Below, piece by piece: positions 48,901 through 59,600 of a DNA stretch of 64,000 bases. The stretch lies in assembly GCF_027409185.1 (NCBI RefSeq), contig NC_084463.1:159069869-159133868 (forward strand). The letters run 5' to 3'. Numbering within the stretch: the first letter of the stretch is position 1; every line of letters starts with the position of its first letter. This DNA is from Cynocephalus volans (Eukaryota; Chordata; Mammalia; Dermoptera; Cynocephalidae). The notes below the pieces were generated by a model. The model was not told the DNA's origin and made no database searches. It saw nothing but the letters and a program-made list of their open reading frames with translations. Made by a program: the position numbers and the translations under genes.

Positions 48901-51900
48901 AAGCCACTGTCATATTTTATTCGTAGTTTCATTTTTAGAAACAGTGACCATACAACTGCATTTTCCTAAACACCTAGATCAACCAAGAATTAGCAAAAAC
49001 ACAACACACCTTTGAATGCATGTTAGCATTTTTAGTTAACTAAAAATGTTCTCAAGCAGCACGAGCCTACAAAGGCTAGGATTCCCATCAGGCTCCCCAT
49101 GCACACTGGCCTCACCACTACCTGTGGGCAGAGTGACCATCCGCCTTGAGATAATCGTGTCACATCTAGGTGCCGTCTCTTCCTACTCACAGCAACTTCC
49201 TAACCACCTCCTGTCCACACCATCTTCCTTGAGGAAAAATCTTCCTTTAGCCACAGTAATTACTCCTCTAAGAGAGTGCAAAGAACATCCATTTGGTTCT
49301 TACAGCGATACTGCCACCCAGTGGCCCACTCCTGGAAAGACACTGAGGTCTGAAAATTCCTCTCACCATCTCTCCAAGGAACATATCCCCTAAGTTTCAA
49401 AATGTTGTAATTTAAGTTGGCTTACAACCTAGATCAGTTTTACCAAAAAATCAAAAATTTGAATAATTAAAACCCATATTTACCTTAAAATACTCCAATA
49501 GTCCCCTACAGGTGACTTTTGAGCCATTGATCTCCTTTTCCATTAACTTAGATGGATTTAATACGTATGGTATCAGTAGCTGTAAGTGCTCTTTAAATTC
49601 ACCAGCAATATCTGTTCACAGGACCATGAGGAAGGAAACAATAAGCCAAAAAGCTTTATTCAAACAAGGTAAACATAAAACATGATCTTCACAGTTTGTC
49701 TACTTATTTTAACATTTGCTACTTGAAAGTAGAGGGGAGGGGGTCCCAGACTACATGCTTGACATTTTCTGGCTATGACCCAGTTGCTGAGAGATTTCTG
49801 TCCTAAAGTACTTTTATCTGTCTCCTTCCCTTCTGAAGTATAAAGTCCTATCTAGTTCAGGATAGAATATGCAGAATATCCTTAGTCTGATTTCCACTAT
49901 GATATTCAGTCTACTCCCTAACATTTCAAGAAATTTCACATTTTAAAGAATTTCATCAGAAGGCCCTGGGGTCCTGAGACGACAGTTCCACCCACTGCTG
50001 ACCACAACCAGGCCAGTGATGGAGCCAGAAGCTCCCGGGGTCCTGAGATGAGGGGATGAGGGCCTTAGTCCCACTACCCCTTCCCCCTCGCAACAACATC
50101 TTAGAATGTACTTATTAGCCACATGTGTTTCTATGGGGTATGTAACTTACCTGCTCATGTCCTTCACCAAATTTCTGCTTAGATTTTTCTAATTCATTTT
50201 TAAGAGTTCTTTTTCATTAAGGATACTAATCTGTGTGTTAAATTTGTTCCTTATCAATTGATTTTAAAATTAATTTGTGATATTTAAAAAAAAATTTCAT
50301 TAACAAGATCTTCAAAAAAGTGGGGCCGACCAGTTAGCTCTGTTGGTTAGAGGGCAGTGTTATATAACACCAAGGTCAAGGGTTCAGATCCCCACACCAG
50401 CCAGTTGCCCAAAAAGAAAAAAAAAAAAAAAAAACCAATCTGTCAAGTTGTCTCAGGCCTTGGCCACACCCTCACACTACCCCTTAAAATCAATTAGAAA
50501 TCACTATTCATCCATTTGCTTTATTTTTGTTCATTTTTTAATGTTAAAAGAAGTAGAAGCAATTGTATTTCATGGTATTTATTTTCTACTGTCTTCTCTT
50601 TATTTTCTGTTGTCTTTTCTATTGTCCTCTGGGCCAACCCAAGATGAAAAGACCACACTATTGCAGAAAAAGTGACAGATTCTTTGCAGCTTCTACAAGG
50701 TTCCAACAGGGCTCAGGAGAGACATTAAACAGAGCTCTTTGCTCAAAGAGAGAATTAGCTGGTCCAAATATGAGGACACAGGAGAATTAAAACACGAGGT
50801 ATATGATTTATTTAATCTTCTAACATCTTCCTGGGTTCCCAACTATCTACTGAAAGTGGGTAGGAGTCCATATCAAACTAAACACTCTTCAACACTCTAT
50901 AAGCCTAATTATAATATGAAAGATGAAAACCATAAAATTCCAAGAAAAAAAAGCTAGTTAAAGGAGCATGGTGCTGATAACACCAAGATCCAGGGTTCAA
51001 TCCCTATATTGGCCAGCCACACACACACACAAAAAAAAAAACAGTGGGACAAATTCTTCATAACCTTGTAGTGGAAAAGAACTGTGTAAATTCATATTTG
51101 CTTGCATATACCAAAGACACTCCGGAAGCCTACCAAAATGGAAGAGATTTATCACTGAATACCTTTTATTCTTTTTCGGGATTTTAAACGTGAATGTATT
51201 ATCTATTTAAAAAATACATTTTTTGTGTGGTTTCAATTTTCATCATACTGAAAGAATGAGTGTTTCAAAAATATCTCACAACAAACTAGCAGGATACAAA
51301 TACTATAGGTTGCTATTTTACCAAGTTTTACAGATCCTAGGCTATTCGAATGTTTCCATGAAGGCTATACCAAAATAATAGTTTTAAAATCAGTATAAAC
51401 AAAAACTGTCTCATAACCGTTTCAGTCTCTCATGGTGTCAAAGACGACTGTGCCCCACAAACCCTTCTGTTTAATTTCTAGCTAAACTACTCAGTAGTTA
51501 CTGTATTAGGCTCCCTCCTATAGTAAACAGGAAAAGGACAATATTCTTTATGCTGATGACAGTCATCCTTTGTCTGATAAAAAGGGGTCTCAAAATGCAG
51601 CTAATCTCCTAGCTAATTACTGCAAGAAGCAGCAGCTTAGCATCAACTACACCAAAACTCAGATCATGTTCGGCAGGCAGTCACCTCTGAATAAGTGGTC
51701 AATCTTTAAAAATAAAATAAAATCACTAAAACAATTCCTAATGTATTTGAGAAAACATTTGCAGAAATAACTTCAGAACATAGTTCTTATTAAATTTAAA
51801 TGTTCTACAGAAACTACATTAAAGTCCTTTTATGGATTAGCCCTAAACATTCTCAGGCACTATAATGTCTTTTCCAAGTTATACGGAACAGGACTGCAGT

Positions 51901-53086
51901 TTCTCAACCAAGTAACTGTACAAGTATATACTTGAGAAAGTACAATGTCTAGGGTGTTTTGTTTTGTTTTGTTTTTAACTCTGAGAAATACATCAGCTCT
52001 ACTTACAGGTTTCCCAGAATAGTTTGTGTGGTTCTCAAGCTAGCACTTGCTGAATCACAAATCATCTGCTATTTGAAATTTAGCATCCAATTTCCTACTC
52101 ACTCAAAACTCTTCAGTATCTTGGCTAAAAGATTCCCTAAAATTACAAAGTATCTATCTCTAAATCTAAAAAGTACATAAACCTTTGCAAAGCTAATAAT
52201 AATTCTTTCTTCATGTGCAATCTTCATAATAACCGTAGTCCCTTAATTAGACACATATGGCAAACTATTAACATTTTTTTTAGTGAGGGAGGCAAAAAAA
52301 TTTATTTTTCACATCTTTCCATTTAAAAAAGTACCTATAAATATATATTTTGAAATAAGTAGGACCATACCACATTTGCTACTCTGCAATCTTTTTACAT
52401 TTAATAATATATCATAGACATCTTTGTATATAAATACATACAGAACCATCTACCTTATCCTTTTTAATGACTACATTTTATTCCTTTGTGCGGATGTACC
52501 ATAATTTAACCAATTCCTCATAAACACACATTTGGGTTGTTTCTAATTACTCCCAATTATAATAATGCTACCATAGCATATATCCTTAGACATACAAGAG
52601 TACTTCAAAAAGTCTGGAAAAATGGAATTAAAAGATAATACGAATTTCTCCATGAATTTTTGAAGTATCCTTCTATATTTTTATCCATTTATTTGAACAG
52701 TTCCTTAGGATAAAATTTCTAAACACGGAATATTGGATCAAAGGATATGAACATTTTAAATTTTGATACTGCCATATTGCTATCCATAGACTATAATTTA
52801 TATCAATACATTTGTGCTTTCTTGATTATTGTGATGTTGCACATATTTTCATTAACATATACTGACCATTTCTGCTTTTTTGAACTTTTTCATGTAAGAA
52901 AGAATATTTAAACTCTATAAATATATTTTATAGTTATATCTAGGATGAGGGAACCAAATAGTGTTTATGAGACTAATGATTGCTTATACAGAATTTGTTC
53001 CCTATTTTATAAATATAATAAAGATGAAACTTTAATCTTTAGCACGCTTAATATTTCATGATTAAAGCATTCATAATCTGTATGCG

Positions 53087-53179
<93 letters not shown>

Positions 53180-56100
53180 AGGACTGAACAGTGCCTTCCT
53201 CCCTGCCCCCACACTTATTCACCTGGAACCTCAGAATGTGACCTTATTTAGAAAGAGAGTCTGCAAATGTAATTAGCTTAAATGAGGTCATACTGGATTA
53301 GGCAGCCATGTGACAAGGAAGACAGAGATTAGAGTGATGCAACTACAAGCCAAAGAATACCAAGGATTGCCAGCAATTATCAGAAGCCAGGAGAGACGCG
53401 TGGAACAGGCTTCTCCCTCAGATCTTCCAGATGGAACTAACCTTGGTTTTAGCTTCTGGCCTCACGAACTGTGAGGGAATAAATTTCTTTTGTCTTCTTA
53501 AGCCACCCAGTTTGTGGTAATTTGTTAAAGGCGGCCAAAGGAAATTAATACAATATCCATCCCCAAAAGTGATACAAAATTTCAAAAGCCAGGATTACAG
53601 AACTTAAAAAAATTCTGCCTATTTCCTGAGTGATAAAAATGAAACTGAATTTAAAAACAGAATGCTTTGAAATATTAAAATGCTTGAAAATATGGAAGAA
53701 CGCCATTTTTGTATGTTTATACCTGATAACCTGAGACCACCCTGAGGCAAGAAGGGTTTGAGGAGTCATTCTAATCTATCCTCTCCTAAACATCCTGCTG
53801 AGGACTGAATTGTGTCCCTCAAAGTCCATGTATTAGAAACTTAACCCCCACTGTGACAGTGTTAAGAGGGTGGGAAATCCTATCATAGTAATTGAAAGGT
53901 GGGGCCTTGGAGAGATGATTATATTGTGAGGACCATGCCTTAGTGAGTAGATTAATCCACTGATGGTTTAATGGTGGTCGTGGGTGTGGTCTGATGGCTT
54001 TAAAGGGAGAGTGCGTAAGAAGCTCTCTCTCTTGCTTCTTCATTTCTTGCAATGTGATACCCTGTATCACTGAAGTCACCACCAAAGAAGGCCCTCACCA
54101 GATGCGTTCCCTGGACTTTGGATTTCCCAGCCTCCATAACTGTAAGCAATAAATTTTGTTTTCTTACAAACTACCCAGTTCCAGGTATTTTGTTATAGCT
54201 ACAGAAAACGGACTAGTACACACCCCATTTAAGAATTCCACTGGACATTTTCCATATCAGTGATGAACAAATCAGAGTTTAGGTTTGGTAAAAGTATGAC
54301 TAACAATAGAGCATTATAACCCTAAAAGAATATACTACACACATATACAAATGCACACTTAACTTTCTTTCCCTACTCAACTCTGAAAATTCCCTTGCAA
54401 CTGCTTTTTAGGTAAAAGTGTCTTGCATAAGCAGATTTCTCTCCTAAAGCCAGGTCACAATCTTGGATTTTTCAACTGCCATATAACATTCTCCTCTCTT
54501 CAGGAAAGCTGTCGATAGAGTTTGGATGTGCCGTCCCCCCAAAACTCACGTGGAAATCTTATCCCCAATGTCGCAGTGTTGGAAGCTGTTTTGAGTCTTG
54601 GGGCCATGAATGGATTAACACTTTCCCTGGAGGATTGGGGTAGTGAGTGAGTTCTCACTTTATTAATTCCGCTTTATTAGTTCCACGAGAGCTGGTTGTT
54701 TATAAAACCCTGGCACCTCCCTCTCTCTCTCTTGCTTCCTCTTGCCATGAGATCTGCTTGTACCTGCCAGCTGCCTGCCGTTTTCCACAGTGAGTAGAAG
54801 CAGCCTGAGGCCCGGAGGCCCACACCAGATGCAGCTGTCCCAGAATCACGAAGGTGTAGGGTTACAGCAATAGCTACGCTAGTTCTCAGGTTAGGGCTAT
54901 TGTCTGAATCCTGCTGACTTAGCCAACCATATTGCAGGTTAACAGGGCCCTTCAAACTCGTTGTACAGACTGGGTCGCCAGACCTCTCACACGCCAGGCT
55001 GGGTCACCAGACCCCTCACACACAGGTCCACAAGCTAGGTAATTGGGAAAGATCCCAGGAGCCATTGGCACATGAGTTCAGTCTTCAGCTTACTCAGCAA
55101 GGGCAGCAGCTTACAGATCCGGCAGCGGCCTCTCGGGGCATCTTGGGGACTCTGGCAGCAACAGCCTCCAGCAGCAGTAGCAGCCTCCCCCATGGCCCCC
55201 TGGGGGCACGGGGGAGAGGGGGGACTAGCAGCAACAGCAGCGGCTTCCCCAGGCCCCCCTCCGGGGGGGCATCCCAGTGGCCATGTGGATCAGAGCCACT
55301 CGTCCTTTATACTTAAGTCCATAACCCAGGACACCTGGGTGCACATGTGCAATTACATTAGACAATAACCAAGGAACACCTGGGAATTCGTGCATATTTA
55401 CATCAAATGCTCGGCAAGATTCTGAACACCTGAGGGACCCTGACCATTTTCCTTCACTTTCCCTACAGAAAGTAAAGGTTAAGTCTTTCGAACCCAGTTT
55501 CTTTTGCAATATTAAGACCAGCCAGAACATAATCTTGAGGTGAACAAGTACATTAATTTTCTTAGACCAACTGAGTCAAATAAATTGAAAACAATGAACT
55601 TTATATTTAATATGAGGCTATGAAAAACTTCCACTTTGAAAGGCAATTCTGCTGGCAACTAAACAGTATATCTCCTCTAGATGATTTTCTCCATATAATG
55701 GAAGAACTTCTATTTTAGCACAGTATGGCTGTGGGGCAACAAGGACCTGGAGGTGAATCTCTGCCCCACCACTAACTCACTCACTAGCTGAGCACTTTCA
55801 GCAAGTTACTTAACTTTCCTCATTTTCCTTAACTTTTTTTGTTGTCAGTTTCCTCATCTGTAAGATAGAGCAAATGATACCAACTTCATGAAATTACTAG
55901 AAGCATAAATATGAAAGTACCTAGCACAGGGTTGTGAACTCAGCAGGCCTCTAACACGGTAGTTATTATTATTACCACTTCACCCTAAGAAGTTCAGATA
56001 AGCTTATAAACAAAAGTGCTCAGTTTCACACGTGTAAATTGAGGGCCAGCCATTAAATGACTCAAAGCCCCAATAAATAAGGAACAAAAATGAGATAATG

Positions 56101-58407
56101 GAACCCAAAAGTCCCAACTTTGATTCCTCTAACCTACCACCTAGTCAGCACTTAATGACATTAACACATGAGCCAGCAACAGGCTTGGCTATAATCACAA
56201 ATAAGATGGAAACAATAGCAATGCCATGCATCATCATGTTACCTTTCCTTGGAAAGTTAATTTTACTTGACAAATATTAGCTGACTTATGTTTAGTTTTC
56301 CTTTATTTATCATTATCTCTTGTAAAACAATCACCATAATATTTCTCTTAGAAAGATCATTAATGGGTATTACCACCACCATTTCACGTGGAAAAACCGA
56401 GGCAAACTAATTCTGATGGTCACAGTAAGTCATGAGCAAAATCTGAACTAAACTCTAAATACTATTTCTAAGAGACCACAACCATTTCTCTTACGAATTC
56501 ACTTGATTTATAATTGACATTTACTGGTCATTATTTAATTCCAAAGATCAAATCACATGCTGAAAATAACATCATCTGTTAACATACCTTTTAACTTTCC
56601 ATCAAAGTCAGGGCTTGTGGCCACCTGGAGTCCCGGGTGTGGTAACAAAAAACAGGTGACGTCGGAAAAACATGAGTGAATGTGATTCCGGACATTCTGA
56701 ATTTCTTCATGTTGATGTTCCTTCACCTGCCAGTGAAGACCAACAATTTACCAACAAAATACCATTTGGTTTTCTTCACTAGGACCACTAGTATAAAGAC
56801 AAAAGAAAGAACACTTCTGAACTCTAATGGATCACAGTGGCCAATGAGAAAACTCAGAACCCTAAGAAGCAATAAGTGCATAAATTTAATAAACCATGGA
56901 TTGGTTACTACAGCTAACAAAGAACATGTACGAGTTTCTTAAAAAAGAGTATTGCACAATACCTAGAACAAGAGAAGGTTTGTGTGCATGAAGGAGGATC
57001 TAACCAGTTAGTGGTGACTGACAAAAGAACTCATGTTGAGGAACAGGCTAGATCTGTTTATATCCATCCCAAAACAAATAGAATTTTTAATTTAATAAGA
57101 ACAACAAAACTAAAATTCTGAATGTGACTTTCTAAAGGCAAATATAAAACCTGGTTTAAAATGTGAAATGGAAATTATAATCAAAGCTTGGGCTATTGCC
57201 CAGCGTTCTTCTCTATAGTCCCTGTGCATTATATACCCAGTTTCTTTAATCTCACCATGAATAAATAATATTAATTTGTGCTAAAATTCATACATATTTA
57301 ACTTATTCTCATTTTCAATAATCTGCTTTTAAATACAGTAGCCAAAGGCAAATGAGAAAGTTATCATTACTTTTGGATAATTCCTCAGAAGATCATTTTC
57401 CCACTTACCTGTAAACGCTTATCCAAAAATGCCATTCCTCCTTGCAGTCCATAGTTGTATTCATATGGGAAACTCCAGTCTCTAACCAAAAACATCAGTG
57501 TCTATTTACGAAAAGAGTACAATATATTACAATGATGCATAAATGCACTTTCAAGATAACAATTGTAATACTTCTTTGCATAATATCAGCTTCTTCAAAG
57601 AGGTCAAGGAAATGCGCTAAAGGATTTATCTATGCTGTAACATCTTAGTAACTTTATAAACACTAGAATGACATGTTTACGTCAAATGTGAGGTCAATAT
57701 ACCCATCTGCTATTTTTGTTCCCCCAGATTAGTAGAACAGAAGGAAAAGATTGATGAGAAAAAGTTGAATTAGGGTTTCTGCCCCAAAGACAAGTATAGG
57801 GAATGCAGTAAAGGACGAGAGAAAACGACATGGCATCAGCTAATCATAAAATCAGAAAAAAAAAAAAAAAAAAAAAAGACAAAATCAGATCTGCTTTTAA
57901 CATCAGAAAGGAAAAGAAATAACGCTCACGTACTTAAAGCACCTCTTATTGACATTACTGTGCTTTCTCTCCCCTCAAGAAACAATTAGCTAAAGCAGCA
58001 AATGTTTTCTGTAAAGGGCCAGAGAGTAAATATTTTAAGCAACTACTCAATTCCTGCTACGATTGTAACAGGAAAGCAGCCATGGATAATACATAAACAA
58101 ATGAGCAGAGCTGAGGTCCATGAAAACTTCAGCTATGGATTCTGATACTGGAATTTCAGATAATTTATATATATCATGAAATATCATTCCTCTTTCCATT
58201 TTTTTTCAACCATTTAAAAATATAAAAACCATTCTTAGTTCACAGATCATATAAAAACAGGCAGCAGGCCAGATTTGGCCTGTGAGCTGTAGTTTGCAGT
58301 TCTATGAACTAAAACAAAGATAAGAATTACATTTATAGTTAATATTCTACCTGAAAGGGTTTTTGGAAAATTTCATCCATTGCCAGCCGACCATATTCTG
58401 TGAAGAG
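45839..58407 (-). CDS. ATL3: ATL3, atlastin-3 (3' part, 8 exons, residues about 188-541)
   Basis: Coding parts on minus are 58407-58351, 57501-57409, 56726-56588, 49611-49484, 48872-48816, 47836-47765, 47168-46737 and 45925-45839, joining in frame to 354 codons plus stop. Atlastins are dynamin-like GTPases that fuse tubular ER membranes; ATL3 also acts as a GABARAP-binding ER-phagy receptor. Seen here are the end of the G domain with the guanine-binding RD pair ([11 protein letters not shown]), the helical bundle, two hydrophobic hairpin segments ([35 protein letters not shown]), and the cytosolic tail ending [10 protein letters not shown]. With human length 541, the first residue here is 188. 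That places Tyr at 192 and Pro at 338, both positions known from hereditary sensory neuropathy (HSN1F), and both are normal here. Exon numbers 6-13 are inferred. The P-loop exons are off the right edge. Confidence 0.96.
45926..46736 (-). other. ATL3 intron
   Basis: AT-rich intron with GTAAGT donor at 46736 and TTTGCAG acceptor at 45926. No repeat is recognised. Confidence 0.7.
46737..47168 (-). CDS. ATL3: ATL3 exon with helical bundle end and both membrane segments
   Basis: 432 nt, 144 codons from [20 protein letters not shown] to [13 protein letters not shown]. Acceptor TTTTTAG, donor GTAAGT. It holds the membrane hairpin needed for ER anchoring and fusion. An upstream in-frame start near 47144 is only a TTG leucine codon inside the exon. 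Confidence 0.97.
47169..47764 (-). other. ATL3 intron carrying a SINE
   Basis: Donor GTATGT at 47764. It contains the CYN dimer at 47430-47599. The rest is not recognised. Confidence 0.7.
47430..47599 (+). mobile_element. CYN-type SINE dimer (ATCTTTT-tail subfamily)
   Basis: It begins GGGCCGGCCCGTGGCTCACT and ends CCGGTCATCTTTTAAAA. The duplication AGAAATGGTAATA lies at 47417-47429 and 47600-47612. Confidence 0.93.
47765..47836 (-). CDS. ATL3: ATL3 exon (helical bundle)
   Basis: 24 codons, [20 protein letters not shown] and NMEE, between acceptor TTAAAAG and donor GTATGT. Confidence 0.96.
47837..48815 (-). other. ATL3 intron carrying a SINE monomer
   Basis: Donor GTAAG at 48815. It contains the CYN-type monomer at 48072-48170 and A/T-rich simple sequence at 48150-48290. 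The other sequence is not recognised. Confidence 0.6.
48072..48170 (+). mobile_element. CYN-type tRNA-Ile SINE monomer
   Basis: GGACTGGCTGGTTAGTTCAG, ATAACACCAAGGTCAAGGGT and TTTGAATCCCCATAA, then an AATAA-rich tail. The tail consists of AATA repeats. Confidence 0.85.
48816..48872 (-). CDS. ATL3: ATL3 exon (helical bundle, Pro338)
   Basis: 19 codons, [19 protein letters not shown], between TTCTAAG and GTAAG. It includes the Pro position altered in HSN1F. Confidence 0.96.
48873..49483 (-). other. ATL3 intron
   Basis: Donor GTAAAT at 49483. No repeat is recognised. A 115-aa plus-strand frame at 49046-49393 has no recognised domain. Confidence 0.6.
49484..49611 (-). CDS. ATL3: ATL3 exon (linker and helical bundle)
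   Basis: It completes a split Asp codon, then reads [20 protein letters not shown] to LLEYFK. Acceptor GAACAG, donor GTAAAT; 128 nt. Confidence 0.96.
50322..50436 (+). mobile_element. CYN-type tRNA-Ile SINE monomer
   Basis: GGGGCCGACCAGTTAGCTCT, GTTGGTTAGAGGGCAGTGTT and GTTCAGATCCCCACACCAGC, followed by an A-tail. Confidence 0.88.
50960..51042 (+). mobile_element. CYN-type SINE monomer, 5'-truncated
   Basis: GGAGCATGGTGCTGATAACA and GGGTTCAATCCCTATATTGG, then (CA)n and an A-tail. The first part of the tRNA unit is missing. Confidence 0.8.
51405..51770 (+). pseudogene. Decayed non-L1 LINE reverse transcriptase fragment
   Basis: One frame reads [20 protein letters not shown], then [20 protein letters not shown] and QIMFG. 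This is the reverse-transcriptase YADD box plus the following INYxKTxxMxFG motif of CR1/RTE-X-type LINEs. L1 enzymes have a different motif there. Upstream, the same frame has [15 protein letters not shown] with stops, resembling the VxxGxxQGxxLxPxLF box. Several stops show it is dead. The exact clade cannot be fixed by eye. Confidence 0.65.
52290..52995 (-). mobile_element. Old L1M fragment, minus strand, with MITE inside
   Basis: The plus strand reads antisense L1 3' end: TCATAGACATCTTTGTATAT, CATTTGGGTTGTTTCTAATT, GGATCAAAGGATATGAACAT. It is interrupted by the 79-bp MITE at 52595-52673. Confidence 0.7.
52595..52673 (+). mobile_element. Palindromic mariner-type MITE, copy 2 (uninterrupted)
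   Basis: 79 bp between TA (52593-52594) and TA (52674-52675). It is nearly a perfect palindrome: GTACTTCAAAAAGTCTGG at the left and CCATGAATTTTTGAAGTATC at the right, around AATTAAAAGATAATACG. It gives the empty-site structure for the SINE-bearing copies 1 and 3. Confidence 0.88.
53083..53176. repeat. (GC)n(CA)n microsatellite, potential Z-DNA
   Basis: 94 bp of uninterrupted alternating purine-pyrimidine: about six GC units and then some forty CA units. Frames across it (53007-53222 and 53058-53276) are repeat artefacts. Confidence 0.98.
53185..53555 (+). mobile_element. MLT1-type MaLR LTR
   Basis: ACCTCAGAATGTGACCTTAT, AGGTCATACTGGATTAGGCA, GGCCTCACGAACTGTGAGGG and CCACCCAGTTTGTGGTAATT are MLT1 words in order. 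Confidence 0.88.
53796..54220 (+). mobile_element. MaLR-type solo LTR, copy 3
   Basis: The same family as 25889 and 43135. It starts TGCTGAGGACTGAATTGTGT and ends ACTAGTACA. Flanks CATCC and CACCC match at 4 of 5. It carries AATAAA at 54149-54154 after AACTGTAAGC. Confidence 0.85.
54509..54852 (+). mobile_element. MST/THE1-like MaLR LTR, 3'-truncated
   Basis: GAGTTTGGATGTGCCGTCCC, AGTGAGTGAGTTCTCACTTT, TCTCTCTTGCTTCCTCTTGC and ACCAGATGCAGCTGTCCCAG follow the family order. It stops at about 54852, where another element begins. Confidence 0.75.
54853..55560 (-). mobile_element. GC-rich LTR-like block, family unknown
   Basis: A CpG- and GC-rich block in an AT-rich intron. The interval 54962-55467 is bounded by TGTA and TACA ends. 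On the minus strand a TATA-like AAGTATAAAGGACG (55300-55315) precedes a GC-rich part with GCAGCAGC words and a region with two repeats of CTGG(C/T)GACCCAG(T/C)CTG type near 54965-55015. This resembles a young LTR with promoter. No matching target duplication was found, so the ends are unsure. The plus frames 55065-55368 are low-complexity artefacts. Confidence 0.45.
55715..55975 (+). mobile_element. MIR SINE
   Basis: GGTGAATCTCTGCCCCACCA, AGCAAGTTACTTAACTTTCC and AGTTTCCTCATCTGTAAGAT follow the MIR order. It is split by a short CTTAACTTTTTTTG duplication. Confidence 0.88.
55976..56587 (-). other. ATL3 large intron, right end
   Basis: No named repeat. Donor GTATGT at 56587. Confidence 0.5.
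56588..56726 (-). CDS. ATL3: ATL3 exon (end of G domain, linker)
   Basis: [20 protein letters not shown] to SPDFDGKLK plus one base of Asp. Acceptor CTGGCAG, donor GTATGT; 139 nt. Confidence 0.96.
56727..57408 (-). other. ATL3 intron
   Basis: Donor GTAAGT at 57408. AT-rich; no repeat recognised. Confidence 0.6.
57409..57501 (-). CDS. ATL3: ATL3 exon (guanine-binding RD motif)
   Basis: 31 codons, [20 protein letters not shown] and [11 protein letters not shown]. The RD pair of VRDW gives base specificity in atlastins. Acceptor AAATAG, donor GTAAGT. Confidence 0.96.
57502..58350 (-). other. ATL3 intron carrying a hAT element
   Basis: Donor GTAGAA at 58350. It contains a long A-run at 57856-57878 and the element at 57998-58300. 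Confidence 0.6.
57998..58300 (-). mobile_element. hAT-type DNA transposon, minus strand
   Basis: TTTTCTGTAAAGGGCCAGAG at the left and GGCCAGATTTGGCCTGTGAG at the right are the antisense of the element at 26664-26998. Confidence 0.7.
58351..58407 (-). CDS. ATL3: ATL3 exon (G domain, Tyr192)
   Basis: 19 codons, [19 protein letters not shown]; acceptor TTTAAAG, donor GTAGAA. This is the most 5' ATL3 exon in the window. Confidence 0.96.
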
Positions 58408-58559
58408 CTTTAAAAAATAAGAGTTACAGTTTGTAAAGCAAATTACTTAAAATAGGTCTATGGCTATGATTTAGTAAAGCATTCATTTAACAGACTAAAA
58501 ATAATTATAATCAGACCAAAGTTCTACAGTTTCAAAAGCCCTTAGAGCAGCCATGAACC

Positions 58560-59262
58560 TAAAAATAATCTTGGTTATTCTTCTCTCTCATATCCCACCT
58601 CCAATTCATCAGCAAATCCAGAATCCAACCACTCACTATTTCCATGTAGCTTGGAACACAGTGCAATAGCCTCCTAACTGGTCTCCCTGCTTCAGCCCTC
58701 AGCTCCCTATAGACTATTCTCAATACAACAGCCACAGTGGCTCTGTTATAAGTAAGATTAGCTAGATCATATTTGCCTCTGCTGAAAACGCTACAACCTC
58801 ATTAGTATAAAAGTCAGTCCTTACAGCGTGACCTAGCCACACTGGCCCTCCTTGCTGCTCCTCAAACATGCTGGGCACGCTGCTGCCTTAGGGCCTTTGT
58901 ACTAGCTGCTCCCTCTGCCTGTAATGTTCTTCCCCCAAACATCCTCATGAGCAGCTCTGTCACTTCTTAAGGTCTTTATTCAAGTGGCTCCTTTTCCTAA
59001 AACCATCCATGGCCATCTACATAAAAAAAATTACAACTTTCCACACATTTCCTACTCCGTGTCACTTTTTATTTTTCTCCTTAACACTTATTACTGTCTA
59101 ATAACTATACCTTCACTTATCTTGATTAGTGCCTGTCTTCACTACCAGCATTTAAACTCCATAAGGGCAAGAACATTTGTCTATTTTGTGCACTACTGAA
59201 TCTCCGGCAAGATAAGTACTAGGTCTACAGTATTTATGCCATTCAAATGACTGAATGAATGA
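58560..59262 (+). mobile_element. L2 LINE 3' end
   Basis: CTTAGGGCCTTTGTACTAGC, TGCTCCCTCTGCCTGTAATG, AGGTCTTTATTCAAGTGGCT and TAAACTCCATAAGGGCAAGA follow the L2 3' end order to ACTGAATGAATGAATTC. Confidence 0.9.
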
Positions 59263-59416
59263 ATTCTTTAAGGCTAGGGTTTACAAATACCTCTATATTC
59301 CTTCATGAAACCTCACTAAAAGTATAACAAAATGAAGTTTAAAAGTTATAAACTCAGAGGACAAAGAGGATGGGAAATAATATGACAGCAGAAAAGAGTT
59401 GTCAAAAACACTCTGG

Positions 59417-59600
59417 GGCTGGCCCCGTGGCACACTCGGGAGAGTGCAGCGCTGGGAGCACAGCGGCGCTCCTGCGGCGGGTTCGGATCCTATATAGGGA
59501 TGGCCGGTGCGCTCACTGGCTGAGTGCGGTGTGGATGACACCAAGCCAAGGGTTGTGATCCCATTACCAGTCACAAAAAAGACAAAAAAAAAAAAAAAAA
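59417..59600 (+). mobile_element. CYN-type SINE dimer (GGGAGCAC subfamily)
   Basis: It starts GGCTGGCCCCGTGGCACACT and ends AGTCACAAAAAAGACAAAAA, with the near duplication AAAACACTCTGG / AAAACCACTCTGG on its flanks. Confidence 0.92.

Larger units (their letters stand above)
49612..51400 (-). other. ATL3 large intron, left part
   Basis: The intron runs 49612-56587. This part holds two SINE monomers and otherwise unassigned, AT-rich sequence. Confidence 0.5.
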
